Source of the DNA: Nocardiopsis sp. CNR-923
GTDB taxonomy: Bacteria; Actinomycetota; Actinomycetes; Streptosporangiales; Streptosporangiaceae
Assembly: GCF_001942255.1 (NCBI RefSeq)
Contig: NZ_MKKC01000069.1
Span: forward strand, 16,150-80,149
DNA: 64,000 nucleotides
Direction: 5' to 3'
This document shows, piece by piece, positions 56,836 to 64,000 of the stretch. The notes beneath the pieces are model-generated. The model saw only the letters and a list, made by a program, of their open reading frames with translations, did not search any database and was not told the origin of the DNA. The number at the start of each line of letters is the position of its first letter. The stretch's first letter is position 1. A program made the position numbers and the translations under genes.

Positions 56836-56917
56836 CCCCCGCCCCCAAGCGCCGCGGACACCTCCTCCGGACGGGGTCGCTCGCCGTTGGAGGCGTTGGG
56901 CGGCCCCGTGCCGCCGT

Positions 56918-57000
56918 TCGGGTCAGCCGCTCGGATCCCGTGCTGCTGCGGTAGAGTGGTCTGCGGCGAACGCCGGGGCCGTGGAGCCGAGGCGGATCGC
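56918..57000 (+). repeat. Left copy of an inverted duplication: gene end and tRNA-Lys promoter region
   Basis: The sequence GGATCCCGTGCTGCTGCGG and the following 60 bases are about 85% identical to the minus-strand flank at 62340-62422. Both copies encode the same C-terminus (RVxRxDPVLLR and TAG) immediately before tRNA-Lys. The left frame reads VRVSRSDPVLLR with TAG at 56952-56954. Confidence 0.75.
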
Positions 57001-57040
57001 GGGCCCCTAGCTCAATTGGCAGAGCAACGGACTTTTAATC
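57001..57040 (+). pseudogene. Truncated tRNA-Lys(UUU), 5' half only
   Basis: These 40 bases are identical to the first 40 bases of the intact tRNA-Lys on the minus strand (62339 back to 62300), covering acceptor 5' strand, D arm and anticodon loop with TTT. After AATC at 57037-57040 the sequence changes completely (AGCGTGAAC), so the T arm and acceptor 3' strand are lost. It marks the left boundary of the low-GC island. Confidence 0.85.
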
Positions 57041-57573
57041 AGCGTGAACATTCCGCTTAGTCGCAACAAACCCGCAGGTCAGCGCCGTTGCACGGGACAA
57101 TCCGGGCGGCTGTTCCACCTCAGTTTCGCTCGATGTGCGCTCGTCAGCCGCGTCTGTGCTTCGAGGTCCGCGAGAACCTCGCCGTGGTGTGATCCGTGCA
57201 CCGTTCCGGTGGCCCCCTGCCAGTGTGAATGCGCGGTGTTGTTTTCCTGGGGCGCCGGACATGAAATGATCGACTGCTTTTTCAGCCTTGGCTCGAAGCT
57301 GGCGTGACGGTACCAGGCTCTCACTGTCGGAATTTGCATAGAGGGAGTCGAAGAAGAGTCCGAGCTGCAAGGTAAAATCCTGGTGGCTGTTGACTCTTTT
57401 GGCGCCACAAGCTGTTCCTGCGGAGATCTTCGCGCCAAGAGTGGTGTTCTCTGCTGAGCACCCTGAGTTATGGTGGGCCTGAGTGGTCTAGGGCTAAGCC
57501 GCTGGTCGCGACTTTGACTGGCAGCGTCGAGCCCCCACACGTGGCCGGGTAACTTTACCTGTATATTGCCACC
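57041..57573. other. Low-GC leader region of the island
   Basis: About 530 bases, clearly less GC-rich than the left flank. A minus-strand frame (57035-57370) encoding LFFDSLYANSDSESLVPSRQ followed by LRAKAEKAVDHFM looks slightly like the end of a regulator, but is too weak to call. No RNA gene is recognised. Confidence 0.5.
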
Positions 57574-58702
57574 ATGACGGTGACTGCAGCAGCCCCTCCC
57601 CCCAGCTGGCCTGAAGATGCGCTGCGGCTTAACACCATCTGCCCGTACTACACGATGTTCCCGCTGGATTTCCCACTCCAGCAGCTTGCTGCCCATCCTG
57701 AGGCCACGCGGGTGCTCGACCCGTTCTGCGGGAGAGGCACCACGCTGTATGCGGCTCGCCTAGCCGGACTGCCGTCAGTTGGTGTCGACATCAACCCCGT
57801 CGCTGCTGCCATTGCTCAGGCCAAGCTCATCCGGGTCACGCCTGGCGCTGTGGTTCGGCTTGCGCGGCAGATTCTCAATCGCGGCATGCCGGGTGAGGTA
57901 CCCGAGGGCGAGTTCTGGCAGTGGTGTTACGAGCGCGAGACATTGCGCGAGCTGGTGATACTCCGTGAAGCCTTGCTAGAGATGACTACGCCAACAGCGG
58001 CGATGCTGCGGGCGGTCCTACTCGGCATCCTCCACGGCCCACGCAACAAGAACCTACCGTCGTACCTGTCGAACCAGATGCCGCGCACCTACGCCTCCAA
58101 GCCTGCCTACGCGGTGAAGTTCTGGAGAACGCGTGACATGGAGCCTGTACGCATCCCGGCTCTAGATGTCATCGAGCGACGGGCTAAGCGCCTGCTGGAC
58201 GCCGCCCCGCTCGCCCACGGCGGCCGGGTCTACCTTGGCGACTCCATCGAGACCCTCAATGGACTGAGACAGCGATTCGACTTGGTAGTCACCTCACCCC
58301 CGTATTACGGCATGCGTACCTACGTAGCCGACCAGTGGCTGCGCTCGTGGTTCCTCGGTGGACCTGCGGAAGTCCCGTACAGCACCCATGGGCAGATCGC
58401 TCGCCAGCCGAACCAGGAGGCGTTTATCCAGGCCCTAGCGAGGTGTGGGCCGCCACAGCCCGCCGATGCCGCCGCGCGCCCGACTCGCAATCCGCTTCGG
58501 TGCCCTGCCCTCAGCTCGCACCAACCCGGAGGAGCTGCTTCTAGCTTCCATCAAGGAAGCGAAGACCGGGTGGGTCGTCAAGGATGTTCGGCAAGCTGGC
58601 ACTCCACCCAAGCGCGCCCGACAAGCTGCGCAGTTCGGCAAGGCTGGCTCTGCTGTAGACGAGATCGACGTTGTTGCCGAGCTGGTCGGACCGTCCCGCT
58701 GA
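57574..58702 (+). CDS. DNA methyltransferase (N4-cytosine/N6-adenine type), two frameshifts
   Basis: From ATG 57574, an N-terminal NTICPYYTMFPLDFPLQQLA precedes motif I LDPFCGRGTT (residues about 48-57) with GVDINPVAAAIAQAKL, and motif IV TSPPYYGMRTY at about 240-250. The order motif I then SPPY fits gamma/zeta-like amino-MTases that modify N4-cytosine or N6-adenine. Breaks near 58440 and 58475 are each repaired by one G, giving QEAFIQALAEVWAATARRCR and then RLAIRFGALPSARTNPEEL, with stop at 58700-58702. It is the first gene of the NurA/HerA operon, so probably protects self DNA. Specificity is unknown. Confidence 0.82.
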
Positions 58703-58823
58703 TCGGGCAATCCGGACATTTCCTGGAATCACGTGTCACATTGTCGCTGCCCCGTGCCATGCTGTGGAGACAGATATGTGAACCACCCGTCTGTCACAGT
58801 CCGAACGTGGTGTGGGGAGAGGC

Positions 58824-59947
58824 ATGTTCGACGCCGACCAGATCAAGCAGCTCAAGCAGCTGATCGGCGACCAGGTCGAAGCCGGCCGCGCAGAGTTGGA
58901 CAAGCTGGTCGAGCAGGCCCGGGCCATCAGCTCCGGGGTCAAGGTGATCAAGCCTCGAGCGGGAACGTCGGTAGCGCTGATGGCGTCCGACGGCGGTAAC
59001 AACAAGGTCGCCTTCAACCCCTTCTACCTGCAGGTCGTCCGCGTCGTGGACTCCAACGGCAAGGAGCTATGTCTGGAGGTGGTCTCCCCGATCGCCGATG
59101 TCGAGGCTTTAGGGAGACGCCAGTTCCATGAGGACGGCAGCCCACGCACCGCCCTGGGAAAGATGATGCAGGGGTTGGGCGTGGACACGCTCAAGGACCT
59201 GTCACCGATGATGTCGGGTAAGTCGCCTAGCTGGGTCCTGGTCTTCCGAGACCTGTGCGAATGGGCCACGCTCTACGATCTGATCTGCCACCGCGATTAC
59301 GCTGTCGACACCCTGATCGTCCGCGACGGCCTGCTACGCAGCAAGATCTTCCACGGCGAACTGTTCGTGAAGATGGGCGAGCAGATGTACGACGCCATCG
59401 AGCGGATCTGGCGCCGCGACCGACGCAAGGTCTGGCTGGTGGGACTGGCAAAGAAAACCCAGGTCCTAGAGTACTACCGGCTAGCTATCTCGTTGTCGGG
59501 CGTATTCGACAACGGCGCCGCCTGCTTCGCCAAGGTCCCCGCAGAGATGCTCGATGAGGCATACCTGTGGGACGAGTACACCCGGGACGTCAAGGACGAT
59601 TCCCCTGGCGAGAAGCCGAAGTTCAATTTCGGCTCGATGTACTTCGTCCGCTTCGGCCCGTACTCCGGCGACCCGATCTGGACCGTGGACTTGATGTCTC
59701 ACCAGGACAAAGAAGCCAGGCGATCTTCGGCTACTTGCAGGCAGACGCGGTGGCTGGCTTCCCCATCCCTCTCTACCCCAACTGCATCCAGCAAGCTGAC
59801 AGCTTCTCCCGGGTCGCTGACCTAGACCTGGACATCATCGAAGACCAGCTTGTTGACGCTGTCCGTGACCAGGTCGGCGAGGATAAGGCTCCGGTCATCG
59901 ACGCTCTGCGGTTGGCCTCCGACGTGGCCGCCCGCCGCTACGAGTAA
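58824..59947 (+). CDS. NurA-like nuclease domain protein, frameshifted
   Basis: It starts at ATG 58824 behind GGGAGAGG (MFDADQIKQLKQLIGDQVEA). A coiled N-terminus precedes VALMASDGGNNKVAFNPFYL, a variant of the NurA active-site DGS motif (Asp kept, Gly-Asn-Asn instead of Ser/Arg). RRKVWLVGLAKKTQVLEYYR in the middle and AVAGFPIPLYPNCIQQADSF at the end match NurA topology. The frame breaks at 59716. Adding a C joins DKEAQAIFGYLQADAVAGFP. NurA forms a DNA-end-processing machine with HerA, here encoded directly downstream. I rate the family call as likely, not certain. Confidence 0.7.
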
Positions 59948-59995
59948 CACCTCTCATCCTGTCAGTCCCACACATCCTGTGGAGCAAGAACCGTC

Positions 59996-62189
59996 ATGAG
60001 CCTGTTCGAGCGCGACAAAGTCGTCGGCACCTTCCGCGGCTTCTCTGAAAGCGGCATGGAATTCCACGCCGACCTTGTCCTACCGCACCACGACGACTTC
60101 CAGACCACGGCCATGCACGGCCAGTTCGTCCTTGTCCAGCTCGAACACGAACAGGAGGCGATCCTCGGGCGAATCACCACCATCGCCTCTCAGGGACGCC
60201 TGGTGTCCCCCATCGGCGAGGACTATGCCACCCGTGCGGTGCGTGATCAGCGGCCAATCCCCGATGAGCTACGGGAACGCTACCTGAAGTACAAGGTCGA
60301 CATCCGCATCCTCGGTGTGCTCCGTGAGGACGGCGGCAAGCACATCTTCGTCCCCAGCCATCGGCGCCTTCCGCAAGTTGGCGCTCAGGTCGCACTTCTG
60401 TCTGACGACCTCCTCGCGGAGGTCGTCAACGCCAAGGACACCGCCGACGGAGCGGTCCCCATCGGCTATCTCGCCTTCGGCGAGTTTGTCTACGCTGGCA
60501 ACGACAAGCGAGTGGGCGACACGTCCTGGATGAGGATCCAGCAGCCAGCGATCATGCCGACTTTCCAGATCGAGAAGCTCATCGCTCGGCGTAGCTTCGT
60601 CTTCGCTCGTGCTGGCTTCGGCAAGTCCAACCTGGTCAAGCTGTTGTTCTCAGCGCTCTACGAGACGCAACCCACCGTTCCTCGCCTCAACGGCGAGTTC
60701 CGTAGGTACGGTGATCTTCGATCCGGATGGCGAGTACTTCTGGCCCGACTTCAAAGGTCGTCCCGCACTGTGCGATGTACCACACCTGCGCGACAAGCTC
60801 GTCGTCTTCACCAACCGCAAGGGGCCCAGCGAGTTCTACGACTCCTTCGTAGTCAACGGTGTCAAGCTCAACATTAAAGAACTGAGCCCCGCGCGAGTGC
60901 TCGGTATCGCATTGCCGCCGGAGAGGCAGGACCACCAGAACGTCGTCAAGCTCAAGGCACTCGATCTGCCACGCTGGGGTCAGCTCGTTGACCTGATTCA
61001 CCGCCACAAGGGTGGCACTGACCCGGCTGAGGCCCAGAAGATTCTCAACATCAAGGGAATGTCGGATGTCGAGATCAACGCCGCGATCAGCAATATGACG
61101 CGCGTGATCAACGCTCTCCATGACCCCAACAGCAAGCTACTGAGCGCACTGAAGGACTGCCTGAGCCAGGGCAAGCTGTGCGTGGTCGACATCTCGCAGA
61201 TGCGCGGCGCCCAGGGACTGCAGTTGGCCGGTGTGATCCTCGGTGACATCTTCGAACACAACCAGAACCAGTTCACCGAGGCTGACCCAAAGTCCATCCC
61301 CACCATTGCGGTCATTGAAGAGGCCCAGTCCGTCCTCGGCGGCTCCAATCAGAGCGAGGACGGCCCCTTTGTCTCCTGGGTTAAAGAAGGTCGCAAGTAC
61401 GACCTCGGCGCCCTCTTGATCACTCAGCAGCCTGGCAGCCTCCCCCACGAGCTGCTGAGCCAAGGCGACAACTTCTTTGTCTTCCATCTGCTGTCGCAGG
61501 GCGACCTAGTTTCCCTAAAGAAGGCCAATGCCCACTTCTCCGACGATCTGCTTGCCACGCTGCTCAACGAGCCCCTCGTCGGCAACGGAATCTACTGGTC
61601 CAGCGCCCCCGGCACTGACCAGAATTCGCGCCCTTATCCTATCTCCGTGCGCGTGTTGAGCTTCGAAGACGGCAACGAGAGGGCGGACCCTAAGTACGAC
61701 AAGCCAGCCCCCGAGCACTTCGCGGCCCAGGAGCGTTTTCGTGTCGATACGCGACGTCGCGAGGCCAAAGAAGCGGCTGCTGCCCTTGCTTCCCGCCACA
61801 CTGGCGACGAAGATATCGACGATACGGAGTTGCCTGCCGACGACGGCGCTATCGCCATCCTGCACCTCGACAACACTACCGACTTCCATAGCCGGATCAA
61901 GAGTGCACGCGGCATCAAGTGGTCACATATCGCCTACATCCTCAAGACGAAAGCGCCGGAGCACGCCGTACGCACGAGCTCCGACTGGCAGTGGGGATAC
62001 GAGCTAGTCCTGAGGGCATTAAACGAGCTGTATCCAGACCAATGGATCCGGGACCGCCGGGATGATGACACTGGAAAGGTCGCGACATTCGTCATGCTAA
62101 AGGAGTACGGTCCGGAATCGGAGTCGGAGTCGGATGTGAATGATACTCCGATCGAATCCGCGCAGAACGAAGAGGAGCCCCCATTCTAA
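59996..62189 (+). CDS. HerA-like hexameric ATPase/DNA translocase, frameshifted
   Basis: About 730 residues from ATG 59996. The N-terminal beta-barrel (HAS-barrel-like, KVVGTFRGFSESGMEFHADL) is followed by Walker A FARAGFGKSNLVKLLF at about residue 203. The frame breaks near 60700, after which VGTVIFDPDGEYFWPD continues. Walker B is SIPTIAVIEEAQSVLGG (catalytic Glu), and the sensor is GALLITQQPGSLPHELLSQG with NFFVFHLLSQGDLVSLKKAN. An acidic C-terminal tail (ESESESDVNDTP) ends the protein. HerA pumps DNA through its hexamer, feeding a nuclease. With NurA and a methylase this suggests phage or plasmid restriction. Confidence 0.85.
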
Positions 62190-62266
62190 ATACGAGTCGT
62201 CGCTGAAAGGAGCGAATCTCTGTTTGGTGGACGCACAGGGGTAGGGATGAAAAAGTCTTTATTGAG

Positions 62267-62339
62267 TAGGCCCCCAGGGGCTCGAACCCTGAACCCACGG
62301 ATTAAAAGTCCGTTGCTCTGCCAATTGAGCTAGGGGCCC
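62267..62339 (-). tRNA. tRNA-Lys(UUU)
   Basis: A full cloverleaf on the minus strand: acceptor GGGCCCC / GGGGCCT with discriminator A, D arm GCTC...GAGC, anticodon stem ACGGA/TCCGT with loop CTTTTAA (anticodon TTT), and T arm CAGGG TTCGAGC CCCTG. No CCA is encoded. A broken inverted copy lies at 57001-57040. Confidence 0.95.
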
Positions 62340-62422
62340 GCGATTCACCTCGGACCCATGGCCCTGGCGCTCGCCGGAGACCACTCTACCGCAGCAGCAC
62401 GGGATCCGGGCGGTTGACCCGG
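62340..62422 (-). repeat. Right copy of the inverted duplication next to tRNA-Lys
   Basis: Minus-strand sequence homologous to 56918-57000, including the gene end (RVNRPDPVLLR, TAG at 62386-62388) and promoter-side DNA of tRNA-Lys. The two copies have diverged by about 15%, so the duplication is not recent. Confidence 0.75.
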
Positions 62423-62590
62423 GCGGGGACACACCACCCGACCGCCACACCGACGAGCACGACAAACCCTGCCTGAGGCGGAACTCCGGCGACAGAGGAG
62501 CGAACACCGAGCACACGAACCAGGCCAGGAAGCACAGGACCCCGTCGGAGTCGGGGTCGTACCCGAGTGCTCCAACGGGGACCGGGGTGG
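62386..62590 (-). pseudogene. Remnant of a small membrane protein gene upstream of tRNA-Lys
   Basis: Minus-strand frames give GVLCFLAWFVCSVFAPLSPE, FRLRQ, and after a one-base break GFVVLVGVAVGWCVP and ARVNRPDPVLLR before TAG. Two hydrophobic helices suggest a short membrane protein. The N-terminus is cut where the recombinase gene ends. The break may be another base-call error. Confidence 0.5.
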
Positions 62591-62594
62591 CGAG

Positions 62595-63671
62595 TTACGC
62601 CTTCGCGCTACCAGGTTTGAGCATCGCGGCGGTGGCCTCGGCCGCCGCCTTGGCCACCTCGGGGAACACCGTTTGGTAGGTGTCCTGGGTGAAGTGAGTG
62701 GTGGCGTGACCGAGTTCGGCGGAGACCACCTTGACGTCTACCCCGGCGGCCAGACTCATCGACGCCGCCCCATGGCGTAGCCCGTGCAAATCGATGGGCG
62801 GGAGCCCCGCCGCCCGGCTGATGCGCTGAAACCAGTCCGTGACCTGGGCCGGGTGCCACGCCGACCCGTCCTGGCGCGTGAACACCAGCCCCGAGTCGAC
62901 CCAGTCCGCTCCGGCGGCGAGCTTGGCCTCCAGTTGACGGCGGCGCCAGGCCCGCAGGATCCTCACGGTGCCGGTGTCCAGGGTGATGGTTCGTTGCCCT
63001 GCGGCGCTCTTGGGTGTGCAGGTGTGGGTTTCCCAGCCGAGCTGGACGATCTGGGTGCGGATGTCGATCTCGCCGTCGCTCATGCGGGTGTTGGCCCACG
63101 GCAGACCGACCGCTTCACCTCGCCGCAGGCCCTTGACCGCGATCAGGTGGTACAGGGCGAACAGCCACGCGTACTTGCGGGCGTGCTTGAGGAAGCGGAT
63201 GGTCTGGTCCGGGGTCCAGACCATCACCTCACCGGGAATGGTGCCGTCCTTCTCCCACTGGGCGACCCGGTCCGCAGTCCACACCAGCGGCTTCTTCCTC
63301 GGGCATGAGGGCAGACGGGCGTGGGAGGCGGCGTTGACCACCACCGGCAGGTCCGGGCGGCGCACTGCTTCGGACAGGGCGCTGCGCAGTGTGGCGCGGA
63401 TGCGGTGCTTGGTGGACAGCGACACCACCTTCCTGCCCCGCACCGAGGCCACGACCGCCGGATCACCGGACTCCCGGCACTCCAGGATGAGCTCGTTGTC
63501 CTCCTCGATCCCGGCGAACATCGCCTCCACGTGGCGGGCCTGCAGCTTGTCCAACCGGAGCCGCCCCAGGTGGGGGACGAGGTGGTTACGGATGTGCCCG
63601 GCGTAGGAGCGGCGAGTGTTGAGGGTCAGTGCGGGCTTGCCGTCCAACCACTCGGCCAGCCACTGCTCCAC
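62595..63671 (-). CDS. Tyrosine recombinase/integrase, N-terminus truncated
   Basis: 358 residues from GTG 63671. The SAM-like N domain (NTRRSYAGHIRNHLVPHLGR) and the catalytic domain are visible: Arg in KGLRRGEAVGLPW, HxxR in LHGLRHGAASMSLAAGVDVK, His in LGHATTHF and the nucleophile Tyr in TQDTYQTVF. Actinomycete phage/ICE integrases of this type usually have 60-70 more N-terminal residues (the arm-type DNA-binding part). Here the frame upstream is cut by an IS3 remnant at about 63690. It lies next to tRNA-Lys, the usual setting for an integrase, but is probably inactive. Confidence 0.82.
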   Translation of the reverse strand: MEQWLAEWLDGKPALTLNTRRSYAGHIRNHLVPHLGRLRLDKLQARHVEAMFAGIEEDNELILECRESGDPAVVASVRGRKVVSLSTKHRIRATLRSALSEAVRRPDLPVVVNAASHARLPSCPRKKPLVWTADRVAQWEKDGTIPGEVMVWTPDQTIRFLKHARKYAWLFALYHLIAVKGLRRGEAVGLPWANTRMSDGEIDIRTQIVQLGWETHTCTPKSAAGQRTITLDTGTVRILRAWRRRQLEAKLAAGADWVDSGLVFTRQDGSAWHPAQVTDWFQRISRAAGLPPIDLHGLRHGAASMSLAAGVDVKVVSAELGHATTHFTQDTYQTVFPEVAKAAAEATAAMLKPGSAKA

Positions 63672-63689
63672 GGTGGGAACTGAGGGGCC

Positions 63690-63860
63690 ATCAAAACTCC
63701 GGACAGCTTCTCTTGTGAACTGTCAGACGGCGAGACGATAACTCAGATGCTCGTCCTCAACCTCTTGGGGAGTCCTGTACCCGAGTGCCGGAATGAAGCC
63801 TCCGTTGATTATAGAACCCTTCGATGTACTTGACAAACTGAGCCTTTTTCATCCTGCTTC
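63690..63860 (-). mobile_element. IS3-family insertion sequence remnant
   Basis: The minus strand encodes QFVKYIEGFYNQRRLHS followed, after a one-base shift, by ALGYRTPQEVEDEHLSYRLA and V, TGA at about 63722. This is the C-terminus of an IS3 OrfB transposase (YNxxRxHSxLGYxTP). The end sequence TGTCCGGAGTTTTGATGG at about 63686-63703 on the minus strand abuts the integrase frame and is probably the IS end. Confidence 0.7.
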
Positions 63861-64000
63861 GCGGAGTTGAAGCACCAGCACCGCGCGGGTGATCTGGCCG
63901 GCCCGGTGCGGGCAGCAGCGTAGGCGGCGTAGGACATCCCAGTTCTTGAGTTGGGCGATCGCGCGCTCGCCGGGTGCGCGGAGCTTGGCGTGGGCAGAGT
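63849..64000 (-). mobile_element. IS5-family transposase C-terminus (runs off the window)
   Basis: The minus strand reads SAHAKLRAPGERAIAQLKNW, DVLRRLRCCPHRAGQITRAV, LVLQLREAG and TGA at 63849-63851, which matches the end of IS5-type (IS4811/IS1647-like) DDE transposases. It directly abuts the IS3 remnant, so one element inserted into or beside the other. Confidence 0.75.

Noticed and set aside
57035..57370. Minus-strand regulator-like gene in the island leader
   Set aside because: Only a short segment looks regulator-like; the rest is arginine/serine-rich noise and the frame enters the broken tRNA.
62259..62516. Minus-strand frame of 85 codons ending GPLAQLAEQRTFNPWVQGSS
   Set aside because: Its second half is a translation of the tRNA-Lys gene, a well-known spurious frame.

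Overview
The window looks like chromosome of a high-GC actinomycete, most likely Nocardiopsis or a close relative in the Nocardiopsaceae. The signs are about 70% or more G+C in most genes, GTG/TTG starts, repeated Scr1-type XRE/DUF397 gene pairs, a graspetide-type ATP-grasp/methyltransferase pair of the kind known from Thermobifida and Streptomyces, and a vWA-MoxR-VMAP conflict system. The genus is inferred from gene content, not from a marker gene.

Layout. 1-5.7 kb: a TIGR03086 protein, AraC and TetR regulators, an SMR pump, an L,D-transpeptidase, a decayed SDR/MarR pair and a DoxX protein. 5.8-15.0 kb: a conflict (immunity-like) locus on the plus strand: trypsin-like protease with an effector-associated domain, VMAP-like protein, MoxR-type AAA ATPase, SAV_2336/vWA-like protein, NB-ARC-TPR STAND protein and a TRYPCO1 (CU044_2847 family) protein. 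15-19.9 kb: pseudogene remnants, an FAD monooxygenase, an XRE/DUF397 pair and small genes. 19.9-25.2 kb: a two-component system, a TAXI solute-binding lipoprotein and an SLC13/DASS carboxylate transporter. 25.2-30.8 kb: ArsR-SRPBCC/DHFR-like operon, TetR/DUF operon, a scar of a urea carboxylase/allophanate hydrolase locus and an ATPase-type anti-sigma protein. 30.8-33.6 kb: a truncated graspetide locus. 33.7-37.8 kb: nhaA, an alpha/beta hydrolase and a fatty-acid desaturase. 37.9-44.6 kb: a minus-strand ABC importer and flavin oxygenase operon with two paralogous binding proteins. 44.7-56.8 kb: two MFS exporters, a LuxR-LAL regulator, an NmrA protein, PspC, TetR, a PNPOx-like protein and uppP.

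57.0-64.0 kb is a separate region. A broken 5' half of tRNA-Lys (plus strand) and an intact tRNA-Lys (minus strand), both with homologous upstream flanks, face each other around a visibly lower-GC island. The island encodes a DNA methyltransferase, a NurA-like nuclease and a HerA-like ATPase. This is a plausible defence module and the strongest candidate for something poorly described. Beyond the intact tRNA are a 5'-truncated tyrosine recombinase and nested IS3 and IS5 transposase remnants.

Caution on sequence quality: at least 15 otherwise well-conserved genes break at one point (two points in two of them), and nearly all breaks are repaired by restoring one base (two in uppP), usually in a short G or C run. 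That pattern fits sequencing or assembly indels better than biology. These genes are therefore annotated as single CDSs with a noted frameshift. True decay (large deletions, nonsense codons, fragments) is marked as pseudogene.
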